Shown piece by piece: positions 1 through 8,668 of a stretch of DNA of 46,215 nt (position 1 is the first letter of the stretch; every line of letters starts with the position of its first letter). A program made the position numbers and the translations under genes. The DNA is from Flavobacteriales bacterium UBA4466 (GTDB lineage Bacteria; Bacteroidota; Bacteroidia; Flavobacteriales_D; Sanyastnellaceae). The notes below the pieces were generated by a model. It saw only the letters and a list, made by a program, of their open reading frames with translations, ran no database searches and was not told where the DNA came from. The stretch is taken from the NCBI GenBank assembly GCA_905182895.1, contig CAJJDD010000007.1, positions 1-46,215 on the forward strand. Direction: 5' to 3'.

Positions 1-1
1 G

Positions 2-1329
2 AGCAAACCTTCTTTACCTAAAGGAACCAGAGATTTCGGGCCGGCTGATATGGCCAAGAGAAATTATATTTTCGGAACTATAAAAACTGTTTTTGAGAAG
101 TATGGCTTTATGCCACTAGAGACTCCTGCCATGGAATCACTCCAAACTTTAATGGGTAAATATGGTGAGGAAGGAGACCAACTGATATTTAAACTTCTGA
201 ATAACGGAGACTTCAAAGCAACTGATACTTTTTTGACTACTAAAGATAGCCAAAAGCTTACCACACAAATTAGTGAAAAAGCACTTAGGTATGATTTAAC
301 AGTACCATTTGCTAGATACGTTGTGCAGCACCAAAACGATATTACATTTCCATTTAAAAGATACCAAATTCAACCTGTTTGGCGGGCTGACCGTCCTCAG
401 AAAGGACGTTTTCAAGAGTTTTATCAGTGTGATGCCGACGTTGTTGGTTCAAAGTCTCTGTGGCAAGAAATTGAGTTTATTCAGCTTTACGATGCTGTGT
501 TTTCAGACTTAAAATTAGACGGTATCACTATAAAAATAAATAACAGAAAAATATTAGCAGGCATAGCAGAATTGATTGGTGCTCAAGATAAGCTTATCGA
601 TTTTACAGTGGCATTGGATAAACTTGACAAAATTGGTGAAGCTAAAGTTAAAGAGGAAATGCTCAATAAAGGAATTCCTGCTGAAGGAATCTCAAAATTA
701 CAGCCCTTATTTAATTTGACAGGAGATTTCAATGAACAACTACAGTCTTTAAAATCTATTTTAAACTCCTCAACCGAAGGACTTAAGAAAAAGTAAATAT
801 TACTGGATTGCAGGATGCAGCAATAGAAGTTGATGTAACTTTAGCAAGAGGGTTGAATTATTATACAGGTGCCATTTTCGAGGTGATCGTAAAAGAAAGT
901 GGAATGGGAAGTGTCTGCGGTGGTGGTCGTTATGATGATTTAACAGGAATTTTTGGATTAAAAGGAGTGAGTGGAGTTGGAATTTCATTCGGTGCAGAGC
1001 GTATCATGGATATTATGAATGAGAGAGAATTATTCCCATTAGATACTGCGTTAACTACTCAGCTCATGTTTGTCAACTTCGGAGCAGAGGAAGAAAATTA
1101 CTGTGTGAAGTTAGCAGCCGAAATGCGTGACCAAGGCATTAAGACAGAGGTTTACCCTGAATCTTCTAAAATGAAGAAGCAGATGTCTTATGCCAATGCT
1201 AAGAACATACCTTATGTTTTACTCATAGGTTCTCAAGAGATGGAAAGCGGAGAGTTAACGCTTAAAAACTTGGATTCTGGAGAACAAACCAAAGTGAAGA
1301 AAGAGAGTTTACTAAGTCTTTTTAGTTAA
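2..1329 (+). CDS. hisS: Histidine--tRNA ligase, 5'-truncated by the window edge and frameshifted
   Basis: Class II aminoacyl-tRNA synthetase that charges tRNA-His in the cytoplasm. The reading frame is already open at base 2 ([11 protein letters not shown] precedes the Met at 50), so the start codon lies outside the window. Motif 2 is visible as [17 protein letters not shown], the histidine-binding loop as [15 protein letters not shown], and motif 3 as [12 protein letters not shown]. The last ~90 residues form the anticodon-binding domain. The frame breaks at about 784-792: a five-A run gives LKKK-stop, and one more A would read straight through as [13 protein letters not shown] into the second half (808-1329). 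I read this as one gene with a homopolymer undercall, since a truly broken hisS would be lethal. It converges with the TonB receptor gene across a shared terminator. Confidence 0.93.
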
Positions 1330-1459
1330 GTTGTACTGCAAGAGAAAGTAAATTTTGGCTTCTTTCATAAGTTACAAAGCACCTCTGCACAGAGCACGAA
1401 TGCGTCTGCCCTAGTAAGGTTCTGTTTTTATAAGGAGAGACTCTCTCTTACAGAATAAA

Positions 1460-1503
1460 AAAAAAGCCAACCTCCAAGTTAATACTTGAAGATTGGCCTT
1501 TAA
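1460..1503. terminator. Bidirectional terminator between hisS and the TonB receptor gene
   Basis: Imperfect hairpin with left arm 1463-1478 (AAAGCCAACCTCCAAG) and right arm 1485-1501, flanked by an A-run on the left and T/A-rich sequence on the right. It lies between two convergent genes, so it can act in both directions. Confidence 0.7.
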
Positions 1504-1522
1504 ATAAATTAGTAACCGCTAT

Positions 1523-3766
1523 TTACTTTTTCTTACTAATATCCCATCTAAAACCGGCATATATATTTCTTCCAAAAACAGGTGCCCAAATAACACTAGC
1601 ATCAAACAGTTCGCTTGATGTGTCAGCACTACTGATGATAGGGTCGTTTTGTCTAAAGTTTAATAAATTTTCTACTCCTAAATAGAAGGAGAAATTATTA
1701 GAAAAATCGCGAGTCACTTGAGAGTTCAAAATGAAGAAATCTTCTGTATCTCTATTCTCATCAAGTTCAGCTAATCCAGAAAGAGGAAGCCTCTGACTGC
1801 TCGTCCAAAGTGTAGTTAAATCGATTAACCATCTCTGTCCATTACTCCCTTTTCTAGTTTTATAAGCAGTATTGTTAAATATTCTATTCTTAGGAATAAG
1901 AGGAGGATTGATTAAGCCTTGGTTATAATCGGCCTTTACGTCTAGATATCTGTAAGCAAATTTAGATTCTAATCGTTTTACCGGTTCGAATTTAAATTCA
2001 AACTGAAGACTGTTAGAATACGACTCTCCCTGTAAGTTATAGAAAGCTACCTCACCAGGGGTTTCCCTATCTACTATTACTTGGTTAGTGAACTGAGTAT
2101 GATAAAAATCAGCGGCAAACATGGCTGGTCTATGTCCAATCTTAAATTTGTTCGTATAGCTAGCTCCTATGTTAATGGCAGTTTCAATGTCTAATCCATA
2201 GGCATTAGAGTTATCTTCAGTGGGAAAGGAAAAATCTCTATTGCTGGCTAGAAGTCCTACGTTATCCATAATAATAACTGGAGAACGGTGACCCATTCCT
2301 TTAGCTACTTTAACAGCTTGATTCTTAGTAAATGAATATCTCGCATGAACTCTAGGACTGAACAGTGCTCCATATAAATTATGGTAATCTCCTCTAACTC
2401 CTGAGACTAATACAAATTTCTCTGAGGGGTTCCAAGTATTCTCAAAGAAAACCCCTGGTACAGTCTCTGTTCTATCAAAATTAAGAGTATCTAAGTCTTC
2501 ATAGTACTTGTCATACTGTCCGCTTATTCCTGTTGTATACTCCCAATTGTCTGATTGCTTGCAGGCATACATAAGATTAGCTCTGAAGTACTGATGTCTT
2601 CCTTCATAGTTTCGATCTCCTAGAGAAGTGTTCTGCACGTTATATCCAGCAGTTATCTGACTTCCGAAACTCTGCCATGTCTTTTCTGGCCATACATATC
2701 CTGTCTTGGCAGAAAATGTAACATGCTCGCCATTTAAATCTACTTCCCATGGGTTAGGAGTAGTTTCGTCTTTAATCTGACCAGCATTAGAAGTTGCATT
2801 CACATAATTAATGCTGTAATCTCCGTTCCATCCTTTTCCATTTCTCCATAACCAGCTATTTCTAACTACGAAGTCCAATACCTGAGGCATGTCGTAGAAA
2901 CCATCATCATTTACATCGTTCTCTCTGTCGTTTCTTTCAGAGTGAATCAGTAAAATAGAGCTCCACTTCGTATTAACTTTAAATGGTGCGTAGGCGTTTA
3001 GTTCAACTCTTCCGCCAGCATTTCCATACATGTTTAAATGTATTCCTTCAGCTGTTTCTGGATTAAATGTAGCCACGTTAATCTGTCCAGTCAAACTTTC
3101 AAAACCATTGGTTACCGAGCCTGCCCCTTTTGAAATATATATGTTATTAATCCATGTGCCTGGAATTCTACCTAATCCATAAGCGGTAGATAATCCTCTC
3201 ACGGCAGGAATATTATCCTGTGTGATTTGGACATATTTTCCAGAGAGGCCGAGCATTTGAATCTGCCTAGTTCCTGTCACTGCATCCGTAAAACTTGCAT
3301 CTATAGAGGCATTGGTCTCGAATGCTTCACTTAGATTACAGCAGGCCGCTTTGCAAAGCTCAGCAGTGGTAATTACCTCTGAATCTCTGGCATCCATAAG
3401 TGAAACTTGCGTTCCTAAGAGCTCCTCCTCAATTGTAGCCTCATCTATATTTACGCCATCGGCTGGAATTAAGTCGATGTGCATAAACTTGCCAGTAGCA
3501 GCTATGATGAAATCACTATATCCTATAAAAGAGATTAAAAGAGTGTCTTGGTCACTAATCTGTGCGATAGTGAATTTACCATCTTTGTCTGTGGGTACAC
3601 TTGGCATTCTGTAGCCTATGACAGTTACATATGCACCCACGAGCGCACCATGTTTTTCGTCATGGACTTCTCCAGTATGTGTTTGTGCGTTTACAGCTGA
3701 AGCTAATGTCATGAAAGCCATTAGCCCGAAAAGCTTAATGCTCGTGGTCATGGTCATCATTTTCAT
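1523..3766 (-). CDS. TonB-dependent receptor of the HYC/HMA metal module
   Basis: Outer-membrane TonB-dependent transporter of about 747 residues. After the signal peptide (ends near ASAVNAQ) comes a carboxypeptidase-regulatory-like beta-sandwich (AYVTVIGYRMPSVPTDKDG), then a plug domain (GKYVQITQDNIPAVRG; ISKGAGSVTNGFESLTGQIN) and a 22-strand-type barrel ending DISKKK. The plug begins with LCKAACCNLSEAFETN, a cysteine cluster that would suit metal handling. The frame is open back to 3901, but the ATG at 3766 is chosen because MKMMTMTTSIKLFGLMAFMTL gives a normal signal peptide; ATG 3751 is also possible. It overlaps the 3' end of the HMA gene by about 30 bp, implying translational coupling. 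Context points to copper or another soft metal, or a metallophore. The substrate is inferred, not shown. Confidence 0.9.
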   Translation of the reverse strand: MKMMTMTTSIKLFGLMAFMTLASAVNAQTHTGEVHDEKHGALVGAYVTVIGYRMPSVPTDKDGKFTIAQISDQDTLLISFIGYSDFIIAATGKFMHIDLIPADGVNIDEATIEEELLGTQVSLMDARDSEVITTAELCKAACCNLSEAFETNASIDASFTDAVTGTRQIQMLGLSGKYVQITQDNIPAVRGLSTAYGLGRIPGTWINNIYISKGAGSVTNGFESLTGQINVATFNPETAEGIHLNMYGNAGGRVELNAYAPFKVNTKWSSILLIHSERNDRENDVNDDGFYDMPQVLDFVVRNSWLWRNGKGWNGDYSINYVNATSNAGQIKDETTPNPWEVDLNGEHVTFSAKTGYVWPEKTWQSFGSQITAGYNVQNTSLGDRNYEGRHQYFRANLMYACKQSDNWEYTTGISGQYDKYYEDLDTLNFDRTETVPGVFFENTWNPSEKFVLVSGVRGDYHNLYGALFSPRVHARYSFTKNQAVKVAKGMGHRSPVIIMDNVGLLASNRDFSFPTEDNSNAYGLDIETAINIGASYTNKFKIGHRPAMFAADFYHTQFTNQVIVDRETPGEVAFYNLQGESYSNSLQFEFKFEPVKRLESKFAYRYLDVKADYNQGLINPPLIPKNRIFNNTAYKTRKGSNGQRWLIDLTTLWTSSQRLPLSGLAELDENRDTEDFFILNSQVTRDFSNNFSFYLGVENLLNFRQNDPIISSADTSSELFDASVIWAPVFGRNIYAGFRWDISKKK

Positions 3767-4142
3767 CGTGGTTATGTTCTTTTTTCTCTGAATCGTGCTC
3801 TCCTTCACCGTGAACGTGCACTCTGTACTTGCAGCAGCCATGAATTTTATCATACTGCTCATCAGAAGCCTTAGACTTATTGGTGTCGTGGCCCACAGCA
3901 TTAAGTGATTTGTGGAGTTGTTCTTCAGTTATTTTGGAAGGAACATAAGTGATCTCTAAATTATGAGTAGCCAGTGTGTATTCGAAGTATTTTACTCCTT
4001 TTACATCTACAGTGCGTTCTATTCTTTCTTTGCACATATCGCAGGTTCCGCCTACGGTTAGATTTACTGTAACTGGTCTATTTGATTGGCCGTAGGTTAA
4101 TGTACCAAGTAGCATTAATCCTATAAATATGAGTTGTTTCAT
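3735..4142 (-). CDS. Secreted heavy-metal-associated (HMA) domain protein with His-rich tail
   Basis: Small 135-residue protein. A signal peptide (MKQLIFIGLMLLGTLTYGQ) is followed by one ferredoxin-like HMA domain with the metal-binding loop GTCDMCKERIERTVDVKGV (CxxC at about residues 34-37). The C-terminal tail carries HGCCKYRVHVHGEGEH and then a run rich in His, Asp and Glu ending DDHDHEH, typical of Cu, Ni or Zn ligands. It probably binds metal in the periplasm and passes it to or from the TonB receptor encoded next, whose start overlaps this gene. Upstream is the HYC_CC_PP gene, with the 26-bp palindrome between them. Confidence 0.9.
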   Translation of the reverse strand: MKQLIFIGLMLLGTLTYGQSNRPVTVNLTVGGTCDMCKERIERTVDVKGVKYFEYTLATHNLEITYVPSKITEEQLHKSLNAVGHDTNKSKASDEQYDKIHGCCKYRVHVHGEGEHDSEKKEHNHDENDDHDHEH

Positions 4143-4174
4143 TGTGTTATTTGTTGATAAATAAGAGTGTTATT

Positions 4175-4200
4175 TTTCATAGCGTTGCAACGCTATGAAA
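4175..4200. promoter_or_regulatory. 26-bp perfect palindrome inside the metal operon
   Basis: Two 13-base arms (4175-4187 and 4188-4200) with no spacer and core GCGTTGCAACGC. It lies in the 110-bp gap between the HYC_CC_PP and HMA genes. It could be a dimeric-repressor operator or, in RNA, a hairpin processing or attenuation site. It has no strong T-tract, so it is a poor terminator. Confidence 0.55.
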
Positions 4201-4252
4201 CTGCTATACATAAAGCCTAATAAGCAGGTTATGCATAATAATACCCGAAAAA

Positions 4253-4657
4253 TCAACCGTAAAAAATGAAACTAGAGTGAAGCAAATACAAGGGAGGGGA
4301 CTCTGGTGAGCCCCTTACTGGAGCATCGAGAGCCAAAGTTTGGGAATTCATAACTTTAGTGAAATGAAGACCCTCACTCGAAAGAGAGATGGCTGTATTG
4401 GGAATATCCACAGATTCAAAAGTGAAGTCCGTGTCTAGAGTGATATTTACACTTTCATTAGAACAGCAGTCATCTTCGCATACCGCATGACAGTTATCTT
4501 GCTTGTGATCAGTTCCTTCATGGATGTGACAGCACATACTGCTTTCCGAAATAAATGAAAAACAAGTGAGTTCACCTTTACAAAAATGTAATGAGATGCT
4601 TATCCCTACAGTTATCACAAAGTAGTAAAAAGCTGATATAAATGCTGCTGTTCGCAC
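4253..4657 (-). CDS. HYC_CC_PP family protein
   Basis: About 134 residues. An N-terminal hydrophobic segment leads into SISLHFCKGELTCFSF, then CC and a Cys/His-rich stretch (HIHEGTDHKQDNCHAVC, EDDCCSN), and ends SPESPPLYLLHSSFIFYG. The ordered H-x-C, CC and PP motifs define the Bacteroidota family called HYC_CC_PP, usually found next to HMA and TonB genes, as here. Function is unknown; a periplasmic or membrane metal-binding role is inferred from the Cys/His content and neighbours. There is no in-frame ATG. GTG 4657 is chosen over TTG 4663 because a -7 promoter element (4661-4668) covers the TTG. The gene heads the three-gene operon running to 1523. Confidence 0.8.
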   Translation of the reverse strand: MRTAAFISAFYYFVITVGISISLHFCKGELTCFSFISESSMCCHIHEGTDHKQDNCHAVCEDDCCSNESVNITLDTDFTFESVDIPNTAISLSSEGLHFTKVMNSQTLALDAPVRGSPESPPLYLLHSSFIFYG

Positions 4658-4660
4658 ACT

Positions 4661-4668
4661 CAAATATA
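4661..4668 (-). promoter_or_regulatory. -7 promoter element for the metal operon
   Basis: TATATTTG on the minus strand matches the Bacteroidota -7 consensus TAnnTTTG. It ends three bases before the GTG at 4657, implying a leaderless or near-leaderless transcript. Confidence 0.55.
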
Positions 4669-4702
4669 CGAAAAAAACACAATTAAGACTTCATAAAGCC
4701 TT

Positions 4703-4710
4703 TACCTTTG
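4703..4710 (+). promoter_or_regulatory. -7 promoter element for ribA
   Basis: TACCTTTG fits TAnnTTTG and lies 17 bases upstream of the ribA ATG at 4728. It is back to back with the divergent metal-operon promoter. Confidence 0.5.
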
Positions 4711-4727
4711 TTGTCAAGTTAAGAATA

Positions 4728-5330
4728 ATGATGATTACAGAAATATTAGAGAGAGTGTTTTTACCTACTAATCATGGGGAGTTTGAAATGGTAGCTTTTG
4801 AGAGTGGGGTAAAGGATTTCCCTCATCTAGCACTTGTCACTAAAAACTTAGATACTTCCAAACCAATTTTGACGAGAGTTCATAGTGAATGTCTCACAGG
4901 AGATTTATTTGGTTCTTCTAGATGCGATTGTGGAGAACAGTTAGAAGAATCTTTATCCAAAATAAGTAAAGAAGGAGGAGCATTATTATACCTAAGACAA
5001 GAAGGAAGGGGAATAGGCTTGATTAATAAAATGAAGGCATATAAGCTCCAAGATACAGGTCTGGATACCATAGAAGCAAATCATGCTCTCGGTTTTGGTA
5101 CAGATGAAAGAAGTTTCAAGGTGGCAATCGACATGTATAAGCTTCTCGAGATAGATAAGATTAGACTGCTAACCAATAACCCAGATAAAGTAAATATATT
5201 TAGTGATACTGGAATAGAGTTAATCGAAAGAGTTCCTCTTATTATTGAGGCGAGTGAGGATAACGCAGGATATCTAAAAGTAAAAAAAGATCAAATGGGT
5301 CACCTTTTCGGAGTGATTAAAGTGGCGTAA
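4728..5330 (+). CDS. ribA: GTP cyclohydrolase II
   Basis: Opens the imidazole ring of GTP to give 2,5-diamino-6-ribosylamino-pyrimidinone 5'-phosphate, the first step of riboflavin synthesis. The 200-residue length is standard for a stand-alone enzyme. Zinc ligands are Cys55, Cys66 and Cys68 (CLTGDLFGSSRCDC). The catalytic LRQEGRGIGLINKMKAY and the GTP-binding LLTNNPDKV are present, and the protein ends GHLFGVIKVA. No DHBP synthase domain is fused. ATG 4731 is an alternative start one codon downstream. It is followed 35 bp later by the nucleotidyltransferase remnant on the same strand. Confidence 0.95.
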   Translation: MMITEILERVFLPTNHGEFEMVAFESGVKDFPHLALVTKNLDTSKPILTRVHSECLTGDLFGSSRCDCGEQLEESLSKISKEGGALLYLRQEGRGIGLINKMKAYKLQDTGLDTIEANHALGFGTDERSFKVAIDMYKLLEIDKIRLLTNNPDKVNIFSDTGIELIERVPLIIEASEDNAGYLKVKKDQMGHLFGVIKVA

Positions 5331-5365
5331 CAAACTAGTAGATTATCGTCTAAATTTTCTTCTCT

Positions 5366-5838
5366 ATGGATCTACAGATTCCAGGACATGCTATTCAGAA
5401 CTCACTGGCAGGCATCCATGCATACGGGTTAAATACAGCGAGCTCAGATGAAGATTTTAGAGGAGTTTTCGTAGCAGATAAACATCTTTTTTATAACAAT
5501 GATTTTCCAGCAGAGGTTAGAGATGCTTCTAATAATCAATCCTACTTTGAGTTAGGAAAATTTGCTCACCTACTTTCGGGCTTTTATTAACTGCTAAGGA
5601 TATAGCCACCAAAGGAAAAATTATCCTTGAACGCCCCGAGAAGGAGTATTTATTGGATATAAGAAACCACAAGTTTGAGTTCGGAGTATTGATAAAAGAA
5701 GCAGAAGATTTCTTAGAAGAAGTCCGTCACTTATTTAGTAAATCTGACCTTCCAGAGGGGGTGGATAATCAAAAAGTATCTGCCATAGTGAACGAAATTA
5801 GAGAGGAGTTTTATTCAAAAAAACAAATCTTGCGCTAA
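5366..5838 (+). pseudogene. Remnant of a predicted nucleotidyltransferase (RlaP/PF10127-like), internally deleted
   Basis: The first part (5366-5577) carries HAYGLNTASSDEDFRGVF, the pol-beta-type nucleotidyltransferase signature G[S]xAYGLxTxxSDxDxRGVF, although the usual GS serine reads as Ile (GIHAYG). It continues to SYFELGKFAHLL and then loses frame. The frame then reads on from about 5581 as LLTAKDIATKGKIILERPEK and continues through a helical C-terminus (LEEVRHLFSKSDLPEGVDNQ) to the stop at 5836-5838. Together this is ~157 residues against roughly 250-370 for intact relatives, so the core is missing in addition to one frameshift. It overlaps the convergent deacetylase gene by 24 bp. Intact relatives are predicted nucleotidyltransferases, some linked to RNA repair. 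This copy should be inactive unless the deletion is an assembly error. Confidence 0.65.
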
Positions 5839-6723
5839 CCTAAATGTATTGGCGTGGGCTTCGACTATTACTTTAATGTCTTCAGAGTAACCACCGCCCA
5901 TGCTGCACACCAAAGGAGCTTCCAGTTCTAGTGCTTTTTTTAGAACGATTTCGTCTCGTTTTTTACATCCAGCTACAGAAACTCCTAACCTGCCAAGTTT
6001 ATCCGTCTCTAGAATATCTGCCCCACACTGATAAAAGATGAAATCAGGCTGAAACTCTTGAGCGATGCGTTCTAAGTGAGTTACTAATAATTCTAAGTAA
6101 GCCTCATCTTTGATGCCATCTGCTAAAGGAATGTCCAAATCGCTGGATTCTTTTCGCAGTGGATAGTTGTTAGCTCCATGCATAGAAAAGGTAAATACAG
6201 CATCGTTTGATTGAAAAATCTCTGCAGTTCCGTTTCCTTGGTGCACATCTAAATCTACGATGAGAATTCTGTTAGCTGCTTTCCTGTCTAGTAAATCTAC
6301 TGCTGCTAAAGCTTGGTCATTGAGCAGGCAAAATCCTTCTCCTCTATCCGTAAAAGCATGGTGGGTTCCACCAGCTATATTCATGCTTATTCCATTTTCT
6401 TTGGCATGATAAGCGCATTCTACAGTTCCACCCATAATGGTTATTTCTCTTTCTATGAGTTCCTTTGAATGAGGGAAACCAGTGGTTCTAATCTCCTTTC
6501 TGCTGAGGTTTAGAGTTTTTAGATTATTCCAATACTGGGCATCATGTACTTTTAAAATTAGCTCTTCAGCGACAGGAGAAGGAGAGAAGAAATTAGAATT
6601 ATCCAGCGTGCCTTCATAGGTGAGCTGCTCTGGAAGAAGCTCATACTTGAGCATAGGAAAACGATGATTGTCTGGAAGTGGATGTCTATAGACATCATTC
6701 CATGCCACTTTTAATTTCTTCAT
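5815..6723 (-). CDS. Histone deacetylase family (arginase-deacetylase fold) hydrolase
   Basis: 302 residues, the usual size for bacterial class IV-like HDAC or acetoin-utilisation (AcuC)-type proteins. Zinc and catalytic motifs are all present: NIAGGTHHAF (paired His), LIVDLDVHQGNGTAEIF (Asp and His ligands), FSMHGANNYP, FIFYQCGADILETDKLGRL (second Asp ligand) and CSMGGGYS (transition-state Tyr). Likely removes acetyl groups from small amines or protein lysines in the cytoplasm; the substrate is unknown. It starts at ATG 6723 (MKKLKVAWNDVYRHPLP). Its 3' end overlaps the nucleotidyltransferase remnant. Confidence 0.9.
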   Translation of the reverse strand: MKKLKVAWNDVYRHPLPDNHRFPMLKYELLPEQLTYEGTLDNSNFFSPSPVAEELILKVHDAQYWNNLKTLNLSRKEIRTTGFPHSKELIEREITIMGGTVECAYHAKENGISMNIAGGTHHAFTDRGEGFCLLNDQALAAVDLLDRKAANRILIVDLDVHQGNGTAEIFQSNDAVFTFSMHGANNYPLRKESSDLDIPLADGIKDEAYLELLVTHLERIAQEFQPDFIFYQCGADILETDKLGRLGVSVAGCKKRDEIVLKKALELEAPLVCSMGGGYSEDIKVIVEAHANTFRLAQDLFF

Positions 6724-6797
6724 GAAAAGGCTAAAGTAAATGAGCTAGTCTTAGCGAAGTTCAAGGATTTATGTCATTCAATTCTACAGTAAATAAT

Positions 6798-8423
6798 TTA
6801 GGAGATCGCATGCATTAACTCCATACAAACCACCGCAGCTAAAGTTCCTACAGCATATCCCATCACGGCCAGTAAAACTCCCACTGGAGCTAGTGCTGGA
6901 CTAAACGCAGAAGCTACTACAGGAGCACTTGCTGCTCCGCCTACATTAGCCTGTGATCCTACCGCTAAAAAGAAAAACGGCGCTTTAATTAACTTAGCAA
7001 CTAGTATAAGTAGTCCTGCATGAATACTCATCCACACAGCGCCAATAATGATGAGTTGCCAATTATCGAAAATGAGCATTAAATCCATCTTCATACCTAT
7101 GGTAGCCACAAGTATATAAATAAATAAACTACCTACTTTAGAAGCTCCTGCTCCCTCATAGCTTCTCAGCTTGGTAAATGAAAGTGCTACACCTATAGCA
7201 GTGGAGATAACGATTAACCAAAAGAATCCACTCCCGAATGAACTTATGTACTGTGCCACTCCGGAGCCGCCAGCCTTCATGTCTTTAATTCCTCCGCCTA
7301 TCCAAGGAGACAAGAAATTAGCTCCCCAGTGTGCTATTCCTACTGCTAAGAAAGCTACTCCACAGATAATCATAAGGTCTTTTAAAGATGGAGCTCTAGA
7401 AACACTGGCTTGGTAGTTTTCTACTTTTGTTTGCAACGCCTCTACAGCAGTGTTATCGGCTTTTAAGAACTTGTTTATCTTCTTATCCATTCCCGCTCCG
7501 AAAAGCAGAAAGGCCATCCATACGTTGGCCAATGCTACGTCTACCAATATCATGTTAGAGAACAATCCTTCTGGACAATCTGCTATCTCTTTTAAGGCTG
7601 TTTGGTTAGCACCTCCACCTATCCAGCTTCCTGCCACAGTAGAAAGTCCTCTCCATAAGGCATTGGCAGAATCACCTCCTAAAGCATCTGGTGTAAATGA
7701 GCCTACTATCCATAACGCTAAAGGCCCACCGATTACAACTCCTAGAGTGGCCGCAAAAAACATTATTAGGGCTTTAGGCCCGAGGTTTAATATTCCTTTT
7801 AAGTCTATGCTTAGGCATAATAGAACCAGAGATGCGGGGAGTAAAAACCGAGAGGACACATAATACAGTTGAGAATCCTGCCCGTTAATTATTCCTGCTG
7901 AGTTTAAAATAGCAGGTAAGAAATAACAGAGAAGCAGAGCTGGAACAAACTTGTAAAACTTAGAGAAGCTAGGAAGTGAATTGGTGTAAAACACCAAAGC
8001 CAATAACCCTAGCAGTAATCCCAGTACAATAGCCTCATGCTTGAACCAGGGAGTTTTGTTAAACACCTTCAGCCCGAATGATTTAGCTTTTACTATGTCA
8101 TCCCCATCCATGGCTTTTCCCCACGAAATTTCATAATCTCCAGCTTTTAAATTTTTAAATGTCAGACCTTTATCTGTAATGAATCCGTAAAGTTTAGAAT
8201 CGAATTTTACGAAAAAACTATCTGTAGGCTGAGAAAGCTCGTTAGGCCAGTCTAGAATGATACCTTCAGATTTATCTAAGTAGAGACTGAATTTTCCCTT
8301 TGCAGTGTGCAGGTTGGTTAGTGCGTCATTTGCATAGTCCGCAGGGGTTGAGTCAGTGATGGTTGTAGCTGAGGATATAAGCGTTGCAACGCAGAAAAAC
8401 GAGAGGATTATTACTCTTAGCAT
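6798..8423 (-). CDS. DUF819 family integral membrane protein
   Basis: 541 residues. A signal-like N-terminus and a ~120-residue extracytoplasmic domain (YLDKSEGIILDWPNELSQ) precede a DUF819 membrane region with about ten hydrophobic helices. Typical DUF819 stretches are AGSWIGGGANQTALKEI and the C-terminal NVGGAASAPVVASAFSPAL and GYAVGTLAAVVCMELMHA. The two glycine-rich re-entrant-like segments are reminiscent of secondary transporters, but the substrate of the family is unknown. It is transcribed on its own, divergently from the SRPBCC gene across a 245-bp gap. The codons for its N-terminus contain a GCGTTGCAACGC palindrome at 8381-8392. Confidence 0.85.
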   Translation of the reverse strand: MLRVIILSFFCVATLISSATTITDSTPADYANDALTNLHTAKGKFSLYLDKSEGIILDWPNELSQPTDSFFVKFDSKLYGFITDKGLTFKNLKAGDYEISWGKAMDGDDIVKAKSFGLKVFNKTPWFKHEAIVLGLLLGLLALVFYTNSLPSFSKFYKFVPALLLCYFLPAILNSAGIINGQDSQLYYVSSRFLLPASLVLLCLSIDLKGILNLGPKALIMFFAATLGVVIGGPLALWIVGSFTPDALGGDSANALWRGLSTVAGSWIGGGANQTALKEIADCPEGLFSNMILVDVALANVWMAFLLFGAGMDKKINKFLKADNTAVEALQTKVENYQASVSRAPSLKDLMIICGVAFLAVGIAHWGANFLSPWIGGGIKDMKAGGSGVAQYISSFGSGFFWLIVISTAIGVALSFTKLRSYEGAGASKVGSLFIYILVATIGMKMDLMLIFDNWQLIIIGAVWMSIHAGLLILVAKLIKAPFFFLAVGSQANVGGAASAPVVASAFSPALAPVGVLLAVMGYAVGTLAAVVCMELMHAIS

Positions 8424-8639
8424 GAAGTTCTATTTAAGGTCAGCAAAGTATCTAATAAAATCCAGTGTGACAAACTGATTATTTATGCGAGCCAAATTGT
8501 CTTTTGGTTTTATCGAGGTTCTTTATTTAATGTTGAAAAAATCAACTGTAGATTAGGTCGTACGGAATATTTTGAAAGAGATGAAGAGAAGTATTCTAGT
8601 GTAAAAATTTATAAAGCTGAATTGGCTTGAGTATAGCTT

Positions 8640-8647
8640 TACATTTG
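8640..8647 (+). promoter_or_regulatory. -7 promoter element for the SRPBCC gene
   Basis: TACATTTG matches TAnnTTTG, 21 bases upstream of the ATG at 8669, with TTG trinucleotides 11-16 bases further upstream. The rest of 8424-8668 shows no gene. Confidence 0.5.
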
Positions 8648-8668
8648 CTATAAATTAATGAAAACATC

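Noticed and set aside
780-815. Programmed frameshift in hisS
   Set aside because: There is no slippery heptamer with a downstream structure, many unrelated genes carry similar lesions, and one extra A simply restores the frame.
3767-3901. Longer TonB receptor start at 3901
   Set aside because: It would run 135 bases into the HMA gene and place the signal peptide internally; ATG 3766 gives a normal secretion signal.
7450-7863. Plus-strand 137-codon open frame inside the DUF819 gene
   Set aside because: Antisense shadow of a conserved membrane protein, with Pro/Ala-rich text produced by its Gly/Ala codons.
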